Assembly: GCA_005893365.1 (NCBI GenBank)
Contig: VBPB01000315.1
Coordinates: forward strand, 1 to 5,918
Reading direction: 5' to 3'
Length of the DNA stretch: 5,918 nucleotides
Source of the DNA: Candidatus Eiseniibacteriota bacterium
GTDB taxonomy: Bacteria > Eisenbacteria > RBG-16-71-46
Positions 1 through 5,918 of this stretch are shown one piece after another; position 1 is the stretch's first letter; every line of letters starts with the position of its first letter. The notes under the pieces were generated by a model, which worked only from the letters and a program-made list of their open reading frames with translations, was not told where the DNA came from and did no database searches. A program made the position numbers and the translations under genes.

Positions 1-658
1 TCCGCGCATACAACATCGAGCACGGCTCCGCCTACGTCCTCACTCGCGCGGAACCGGCGGACGACCACTCGTGCGACTACCTGTGCACCGATCCGCAGCG
101 CGCCGAGGAACCGTTGAAGGTCCAACTCACGCAGCCGCCCACGACGGTGAAGGTGAGCATGCCGGATGGCTCGGTACAGGAGATTTCGATGCACGAGGTG
201 CTCCACCGCCGCGACCTACGCCACCGCAGTCTCGGTCGATGGGGCACGGCTGCGGGTCTCGTCGTCGAGGCGGTCGCGCGCAAGTCCATGCTCGGGGACT
301 CTGCTCGCGATCTCGTGCTCGTGGTGTTCTTCGACTTGAAACGCTACGACGAGGACATAGCCGGGAGATCTGGGCCGTTTGGGACTTCGAGGATGAGCAT
401 GGAGCAGCCCATTGCCTCTGGCCGGCTTCATCCGAGAAGCGGGCCACATCGCCGAGCAGGGTGATCCGTGGGGGGACAACCTCACGATGGGAGGACTTCC
501 ATCATGGTGTGGACCCAGATGGGGTCGAGCATGTACTCAGTGTCGAGACGGAGGACGCCATCTGCGGGGCATGCCTGATCGACACGAGGTCCGGCAACGA
601 AAGATGCCCGCAGTGCGACCTCTTACTGCGCGAGGACGTGAGCGCGCGTGTTGAGTGA
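1..658 (+). pseudogene. Unrecognised gene, 5'-truncated by window edge and apparently frameshifted
   Basis: I do not recognise this protein family. From position 3 the third frame is open and codon-biased (mostly G/C third positions), reading RAYNIEHGSAYVLTRAEPAD and on through KVQLTQPPTTVKVSMPDGS to VLVVFFDLKRYDEDIA near 358. After that this frame loses its protein-like character. The second frame takes over at about 362 with REIWAVWDFEDEHGAAH and stays open to the TGA at 656–658. One missing base near 355–361 would join the two as ...RYDEDIAREIWAVWDFEDEHG.... Within 410–490 a third frame (GFIREAGHIAEQGDPWGDNL) also looks protein-like, so more than one indel is possible. The C-terminus has two CxxC pairs (CGAC and CPQC, ten residues apart), like a small zinc ribbon. 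It could be a decaying accessory gene, or an intact gene with a sequencing error. The true start lies outside the window. It converges on selD. Confidence 0.55.
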
Positions 659-678
659 TCGCTGACCGCTCGCCACCG

Positions 679-1731
679 TCACGCCAGCTCGATCGAGCGC
701 GCGCCGCGCGCGATCGCCTCGCCGATCTCGACCATCCACACCCGCCGCCGCTTGAGCCCGCCCACCATCGCCGTCCACCGCCGCGCCGGCACGGCGATCA
801 GCAGCCCGCCCGAGGTCTGCGGGTCGTAGAGAGCCAGCTCGAGCGCCTCGGGGGTCACGGACCCGCCGACCGAGCTCCGGAAGAACGCCCGGTTCTTGTG
901 CAGGCCGCCGGGGGTCACCCCCGCCGCCGCCAGCTCGAGCACGCGCGGCAGCAGCCAGGACGCCCGCGGCCGGAGCCTAAGCGTGACGCGGCTCGCGTCG
1001 GCCAACTGCGAGGCGTGCCCCAGCAGCCCGAAGCCGGTCACGTCGGTGGCGGCCCGGGCGCCGAACTCGGTCGCCGCCTCGGACGCTGCGCGGTTGAGCG
1101 TGGTCATCTGCTTGGTGAGCCGCGCCAGCTGCGGGGCGCCCAGCTGCGACTGCTTGAGGGCCGTGGCCAGGATGCCGGTCCCGATGGGCTTGGTGAGCAG
1201 CAACCGGTCGCCCGGCCGCGCGCCCGCGTTGGTGAGCAGGCGGCGCCGCTGCACCACGCCGGTGACGCTGTAGCCGAACTTGAGCTCCGGGTCGCGGACC
1301 GTGTGGCCGCCCAGGATGCTCACGCCCGCCTTGGTCATGATGTCCTGTCCCCCGCGGAGGATCTCCCGCATCACCTCCGGGGGCAGCTCGGCGTCCGGGT
1401 AGCACAACACCGCCAGTGCGGTCATCGGCCGGCCCCCCATCGCGTACACGTCGGAGAGGGCGTTGGCCGCCGCGATGCGTCCATAGTCGTACGGATCGTC
1501 CACGACCGGGGTGAAGAAATCCACCGTCTGGACGAGCGCCTCGCCGCGGCCGAAGGCGAAGACCCCGGCGTCGTCGAGCGTGGAGTGATCCACCAGGACG
1601 CGCCGGTCCCGCTTCGGTCTCGGGAGGCCGTGCAACGCGGTGCGCAGGTCCGCCGGACCCAGCTTTGACGCTCAACCGGCACAGGCCACCTGGGCGGTGA
1701 GGCGGATCTCGATGCGGCGCCGCTCGCTCAC
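679..1731 (-). CDS. selD: Selenide, water dikinase (selenophosphate synthase), selenocysteine-containing
   Basis: Makes selenophosphate, the Se donor for Sec-tRNA and selenouridine, from selenide, ATP and water, releasing AMP and phosphate; cytosolic. The 350-residue product (E. coli SelD is 347) begins at GTG 1729–1731, six bases after GGAGGAG. No other ATG, GTG or TTG lies between it and the upstream in-frame TAG. Residue 20 is an in-frame TGA (1672–1674) read as selenocysteine in CAGUASKLGPADL, the position of E. coli Cys17, followed by the conserved Lys23. Further landmarks are DDAGVF (53–58), TVDFF (68–72), GRIAAANALSDVYAMGG (84–100), GGHT (141–144), TDVTGFGLLGH (229–239) and DPQTSGG (303–309), covering both AIRS-type halves. 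A start at TTG 1635 would give 318 residues without the catalytic motif and is rejected. The normal stop is also TGA (679–681). The gene lies 121 nt after ridA with its own RBS, so it may be read through from the glm operon or transcribed separately. Confidence 0.95.
1647..1674 (-). promoter_or_regulatory. Bacterial SECIS element candidate in selD
   Basis: Twelve bases downstream of the UGA, inside the coding sequence, is a perfect 5-bp hairpin, GGTCC-GGC-GGACC (1659 down to 1647). It can be extended below by two G·U wobble pairs. The three-base loop begins with G and lies 17 nt after the UGA. Bacterial SECIS elements sit directly after the UGA with a G near the start of a small apical loop, and serve as the SelB binding site. 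The structure is read by eye; no folding energy was computed. Confidence 0.75.
1672..1674 (-). other. selD: In-frame UGA selenocysteine codon of selD (Sec20)
   Basis: The TGA sits in frame between coding sequence that matches the SelD family on both sides: RIEIRLTAQVACAG before it and ASKLGPADLRTALHG after it. The affected residue is the family's catalytic Sec/Cys position, four residues before the end of the AxxKLG motif. SelD proteins with Sec at this site are well known, so recoding is far likelier than a nonsense mutation. Confidence 0.92.
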
Positions 1732-1744
1732 GGCACGCTCCTCC
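1732..1744 (-). promoter_or_regulatory. Shine-Dalgarno of selD, decides the GTG start
   Basis: On the minus strand GGAGGAG is followed by CGTGCC and then GTG, a near-ideal spacing of six. No comparable site precedes the TTG at 1635, so this site supports starting translation upstream of the Sec codon. Confidence 0.8.
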
Positions 1745-1852
1745 GGCCTAAGTGGAAGGACGGCCGTACGCGTCCCGAGCGCCCCCGCCGGTCCGGACGA
1801 CGGCGCGGCCCGGCGGCGTGCGGCGGCCTAAGACCGATGGCCGGGGCGCGGC

Positions 1853-2254
1853 TCAGAGGTCGCGGCCGGACGCGATGACGTCGATCTCGACGCGCGCACC
1901 CCGCGGCAGTCCGGCGGCGGCGATGGTCGAGCGCGCCGGCGGATCGGTCGGGAAGTGTCGCCCGTACACCTCGTTCATCGCCTGGAAGTCCTGCATGTCG
2001 GCCAGGTACACCGTGGTCTTGACGATGTCGGCCAGCGTGAGCCCGGCGCCGGCGAGCACCGCGCTCAGGTTCTTCATCACCTGGGCGGTCTGCTCGGCCA
2101 CCCCTCCCGCCACCAGCTCGCCGGTCTTGGCGTCCAAGCCCACCTGGCCGGCGGTGAACACCAGACGGTTGCCGCCGTGGAGCCGGACCACCTGCGCCTG
2201 GCTGTAGGGCCCGATGGCCTGGGGGGCGTCCTCGACGTGGATCGGAGACTTCAC
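1853..2254 (-). CDS. ridA: RidA family 2-iminobutanoate/2-iminopropanoate deaminase
   Basis: A 133-residue member of the RidA/YjgF/YER057c/UK114 family (E. coli RidA is 128). These small trimeric cytosolic proteins hydrolyse reactive enamine/imine intermediates released by PLP enzymes such as threonine dehydratase. Signatures seen are APQAIGPYSQA (10–20), the LVFTAGQVGLD strand (31–41), DIVKTTVYLADMQDF (76–90), PPARST with the expected catalytic Arg108, and RVEIDVIA with Glu123 matching the carboxylate near the active site. Translation starts at GTG 2252–2254, six bases after AGGAGG. That Shine-Dalgarno overlaps the TAG stop of glmS (TAGGAGG), and the gap is only 10 nt, so coupled translation with glmS is likely. 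There is no direct biochemical link to hexosamine synthesis; the gene is probably co-transcribed for convenience. Family membership is near certain, exact substrate less so. Confidence 0.95.
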   Translation of the reverse strand: MKSPIHVEDAPQAIGPYSQAQVVRLHGGNRLVFTAGQVGLDAKTGELVAGGVAEQTAQVMKNLSAVLAGAGLTLADIVKTTVYLADMQDFQAMNEVYGRHFPTDPPARSTIAAAGLPRGARVEIDVIASGRDL

Positions 2255-2264
2255 GCGCGTCCTC

Positions 2265-2269
<5 letters not shown>
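2255..2269 (-). promoter_or_regulatory. ridA Shine-Dalgarno overlapping the glmS stop codon
   Basis: The minus strand reads GAATAGGAGGACGCGCGTG: the glmS TAG stop shares its last bases with the AGGAGG ribosome binding site of ridA, six bases before its GTG. This arrangement suggests translational coupling and supports the GTG start. Confidence 0.8.
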
Positions 2270-4043
<1,774 letters not shown>

Positions 4044-4060
4044 GCTCGCTCCCCCCCTGG

Positions 4061-5413
4061 CTACGCGCCCACGAGCGCGCGCCGCGCCGTCTCGATCAGT
4101 TCCCGGGTGCGGACCTCACCGGGCGATTCCGCGATGATGCGCACCACCGGTTCCGTCCCGGACGGGCGGATGTGCACCCACTCCTCGCCGCGGCTCAGGC
4201 GCAGGCCGTCGGCCGCATCGGCCTGATGGTCGGGGAAGGCCGCGCGCAGCCGTGGGGCCGTCCGGTCCCACGCTTCATCGGCTCGCGCGAGTTTGGTCTT
4301 CACCATGCTCAGCCTCGGCAGGGCGTCCGCCAGCGCACGGAGGGTCGTACCGTCCCCGCTCAGCGCCTGGCAGACCAGTGCCGCCGCCACCAACCCGTCG
4401 CGCCCGTAATGGGCGGCCGGGACGATCACGCCGCCGTTGCCCTCGCCCCCCACGACCGCGCCCAGCGCGCGCATCCCCGCGACCACGTGGGCCTCGCCCA
4501 CCGGCGTGCGATGGAGGGTGACCCCCGCGCGGGCGCAGACGCTATCCATGATACGGGACGTGGATAGGTTTGTCACGACCGGCCCGGGCTTCGCCGCGAG
4601 CACGACCTGGGTCGCCAGCGCCAGGCTGTACTCCTCGCCCAGCGGGGTCCCGGCCGCGTCCACGAACGCCGCGCGGTCGGAGTCCGGATCGAGGGCCACG
4701 CCCAAGTCGGCGCGCGCCTCGCGCACCTTGGCCCGGAGCGCGCCCAGATGCTCGGGCAACGGCTCGAGCTCGCGGGTGAAGTTGCCGTCTGGAGTGCAAT
4801 CCAACTCCGTGACCTGGCATCCCAACTCGCGCAGCAGGCGGGGGACGGCGACCCCGCCGACGCTCGCGCAGCCGTCCACCACCACCTTGAGCGCGCGGCG
4901 GCGGATGGCGGCGAGGTCCACGAACGGCAGGTCCATCACGCGCTTGAGGTGCCACGCCAGGGCGCCGGGCTCGACCGACTCGCCGCCGAGCCGGTCGAAG
5001 CCGACCCAGAGGTCCTCGTCCGCCTCGAAACGGCGCCGCACCTCGGCCCCGCGCTCGGCGTCCAGGAACTCGCCGCGATCGGAGAGGAACTTGAGCGCGT
5101 TCCAGGGCGCCGGATTGTGGCTGGCGGTGAGGATGACCCCACCCGCCGCATGCCGGGTCTCGACCGCCACCTGGGTGGCGGGCGTGGTCGCGAGGCCGAT
5201 GTCGATGACGTCGCGGCCGGCGGCCGTGAGGCCCGCCGCCACCGCGCGGTAGATCATCGGACCCGAGCGCCGCGCGTCGCGCCCGACCACGACCGGACCT
5301 TGGCCGAGCGAGCGGGCGAAGGCGGCGCTGAAGCGCGCGACCACCGGCGGGGTCAGCGTCTCGCCGACGATCCCGCGCACCCCGGCGACGCTGATCATGA
5401 GAGGCGTGCCCAT
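4061..5413 (-). CDS. glmM: Phosphoglucosamine mutase, archaeal-type motif (phosphohexomutase family)
   Basis: An alpha-D-phosphohexomutase of 450 residues from the ATG at 5411–5413. It probably interconverts glucosamine-6-P and glucosamine-1-P, feeding on the product of the adjacent glmS. Four family motifs are seen: the phosphoserine loop TASHNP (Ser98), the Mg-binding DPDSDR (242–247), the sugar-binding GEGNGG (323–328) and the phosphate-binding RPSGTEP (416–422). The third motif is unlike the GEQSGH of ordinary bacterial GlmM and resembles the GEENGG/GEGNGG type of archaeal phosphoglucosamine mutases, so activity on glucose- or mannose-phosphates is possible. Context with glmS favours GlmM. 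The frame stays open upstream to TTG 5449, but family similarity begins at LMISVAGVRGIVGETL, so the ATG at 5413 (or the second ATG, 5398) is preferred. Neither has a clear Shine-Dalgarno. The stop is 17 nt before glmS. Confidence 0.88.
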   Translation of the reverse strand: MGTPLMISVAGVRGIVGETLTPPVVARFSAAFARSLGQGPVVVGRDARRSGPMIYRAVAAGLTAAGRDVIDIGLATTPATQVAVETRHAAGGVILTASHNPAPWNALKFLSDRGEFLDAERGAEVRRRFEADEDLWVGFDRLGGESVEPGALAWHLKRVMDLPFVDLAAIRRRALKVVVDGCASVGGVAVPRLLRELGCQVTELDCTPDGNFTRELEPLPEHLGALRAKVREARADLGVALDPDSDRAAFVDAAGTPLGEEYSLALATQVVLAAKPGPVVTNLSTSRIMDSVCARAGVTLHRTPVGEAHVVAGMRALGAVVGGEGNGGVIVPAAHYGRDGLVAAALVCQALSGDGTTLRALADALPRLSMVKTKLARADEAWDRTAPRLRAAFPDHQADAADGLRLSRGEEWVHIRPSGTEPVVRIIAESPGEVRTRELIETARRALVGA

Positions 5414-5448
5414 GACGGCACCATACGCGAGCGGGCGGCGGGGGTACA
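5413..5448 (-). promoter_or_regulatory. Weak promoter candidate for glmM, possibly giving a leaderless mRNA
   Basis: On the minus strand TTGTAC (5448–5443) is followed 18 bases later by TATGGT (5425–5420), a modest match to sigma-70 -35/-10 boxes (3 and 4 of 6 bases). Six bases after the -10 box comes the ATG at 5413, so transcription would start at or next to the start codon. This would fit the absence of a Shine-Dalgarno there. It is a visual match only. Confidence 0.25.
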
Positions 5449-5605
5449 ACGGAGGGGCGGCCGCGCGGCAGGACGTCCTCGGCTTTTGCGATTCTCAGTG
5501 CCGCGTTGCCGCGACCGCGATAGAATGAGGCGAGCGCCGCAGGAGCCGCGGGCGGTCGCTGCCCCCCTCCGATGCCCCCGAGTAACCCGCCCCCGGGGCA
5601 CGGCC
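5414..5605. other. Divergent intergenic region between glmM and the integrase gene
   Basis: These 192 bp must hold promoters for both directions. A less GC-rich patch lies at about 5480–5530, including TAGAAT (5521–5526), a fair -10 box for the integrase side, with only a poor -35 (GTGCCG, 17 bases upstream). TGCCCC (5573–5578) and GGGGCA (5595–5600) form a 6-bp inverted repeat just before the integrase ATG. I see no tRNA, no convincing terminator and no direct repeat that would mark an attachment site. Confidence 0.35.
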
Positions 5606-5918
5606 ATGCCATCCGTCAGCCAAGGCACGCTCTACCGGCGCAAGGGCACGCAGAACTGGTCCATCAAGTTCTACCTCGATGGAGAGGTCAGACGCGAGAG
5701 CACGAGCACCGCCGACCGCGATGAGGCGCTCGCATTCCTTCGCAGACGTATCGACGAGGCCGCTAGCGGTCGCTACATCGAGCTGCCCCAGCGCATCACA
5801 TTCGAAGAGATGACCTGCCTACTAATCGAGAACTACCGCTTCAAGCGTAACCGGACCGATCCCGGCCGACACGTGAAGAACCTCGCGCGACGATTCAGTG
5901 GTATGCGGGGCGAAGAGA
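5606..5918 (+). CDS. Phage-type integrase (tyrosine recombinase), N-terminal part, runs off the window
   Basis: The frame is open from ATG 5606–5608 to the window edge, giving 104 residues and no stop. The start, GTLYRRKGTQNWSIKFYLDG followed by EVRRESTSTADRDEALAFLRRR, matches the usual beta-rich N-terminal arm-binding segment of phage integrases (G-[ST]-[IL]-Y-x-R-x-G/x-W-x-[IV]-x-[FY], then a RxSTxTxDxxxA helix). After RYIELPQRITFEEMTCLLIE begins what looks like the helical SAM-like core-binding domain. The catalytic domain with the Arg-His-Arg-Tyr residues would lie beyond the window and was not seen, so activity cannot be judged. The Shine-Dalgarno is weak (GGGG about 7 bases upstream). 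Codons are less G/C-biased than in glmM (for example cta, cta, aga, aca), consistent with a transferred element that starts here and extends rightward. Confidence 0.85.
   Translation, partial: MPSVSQGTLYRRKGTQNWSIKFYLDGEVRRESTSTADRDEALAFLRRRIDEAASGRYIELPQRITFEEMTCLLIENYRFKRNRTDPGRHVKNLARRFSGMRGEE

Noticed and set aside
394..396. A second selenocysteine TGA, in frame 1 of the left-hand gene
   Set aside because: The frame around 343–400 has another stop (TAG) nearby and no protein-like sequence before the TGA, so recoding is not supported.
679..1635. selD beginning at TTG 1635 (318 residues)
   Set aside because: It lacks the catalytic Sec/Cys motif and conserved Lys, and has no Shine-Dalgarno. 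Read-through of the TGA from GTG 1731 explains the gene better.
655..1668. A 337-codon open frame on the plus strand opposite selD
   Set aside because: Its Arg/Pro/Gln/His-rich composition and position opposite a well-supported selD mark it as a shadow frame.
4044..4060. A glmS ribozyme/riboswitch upstream of glmS
   Set aside because: Only 17 nt separate glmM and glmS, and the sequence is just a ribosome binding site, so there is no room for the ribozyme.
5414..5449. glmM starting at TTG 5449, adding 12 residues
   Set aside because: The added MYPRRPLAYGAV is not part of the family core and has no good Shine-Dalgarno; the ATG at 5413 places the start just before the conserved SVAGVRGIVG.
5414..5605. 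A tRNA or tRNA fragment as integrase attachment target
   Set aside because: No T-loop GGTTCGAATCC-like sequence, CCA end or cloverleaf pairing could be found on either strand.

Overview
The window is about 6 kb of high-GC bacterial DNA. Its core, roughly 680–5413, is a block of four minus-strand housekeeping genes in the order glmM, glmS, ridA, selD, with very G/C-rich third codon positions. The taxon cannot be fixed from this alone. A GC-rich, selenocysteine-using bacterium, for example of deltaproteobacterial or Methylomirabilota/Rokubacteria type, would fit, but that is a guess.

Right to left: 5606–5918 (+) is the 5' end of a phage-type integrase (tyrosine recombinase) gene that runs off the window. 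A 192-bp divergent intergenic region follows. Then come glmM (phosphoglucosamine mutase, with an archaeal-style sugar-binding motif), glmS (glutamine–fructose-6-phosphate aminotransferase), ridA (enamine/imine deaminase) and selD (selenophosphate synthase). glmM, glmS and ridA are separated by 17 and 10 nt and look like one operon. GlmS makes glucosamine-6-P and GlmM converts it to glucosamine-1-P for UDP-GlcNAc. selD follows after 121 nt with its own ribosome binding site. The left end, 1–658 (+), is an unrecognised gene cut by the window edge whose reading frame appears broken around 340–362. It runs convergently toward selD and ends 20 nt from it.

The main discovery is in selD. The apparent open frame begins too late and lacks the catalytic N-terminus. 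Reading upstream through an in-frame TGA (1672–1674) restores the family's catalytic motif as CAGUASKLGPADL, back to a GTG with a good Shine-Dalgarno. A perfect 5-bp hairpin with a GGC loop lies 12 nt after the TGA, as expected of a bacterial SECIS. SelD is therefore itself very probably a selenoprotein, and the genome should encode SelA, SelB and tRNA-Sec.

A second oddity is a clean in-frame absence of about 18 residues in the GlmS glutaminase domain, just before the IAHTRWATHG loop. Both flanks (broken gene on the left, integrase on the right) look less GC-rich than the core and may be accessory or mobile DNA beside a conserved operon. I found no convincing wholly new system. The selenoprotein SelD, the GlmS deletion and the integrase boundary are the points worth checking.
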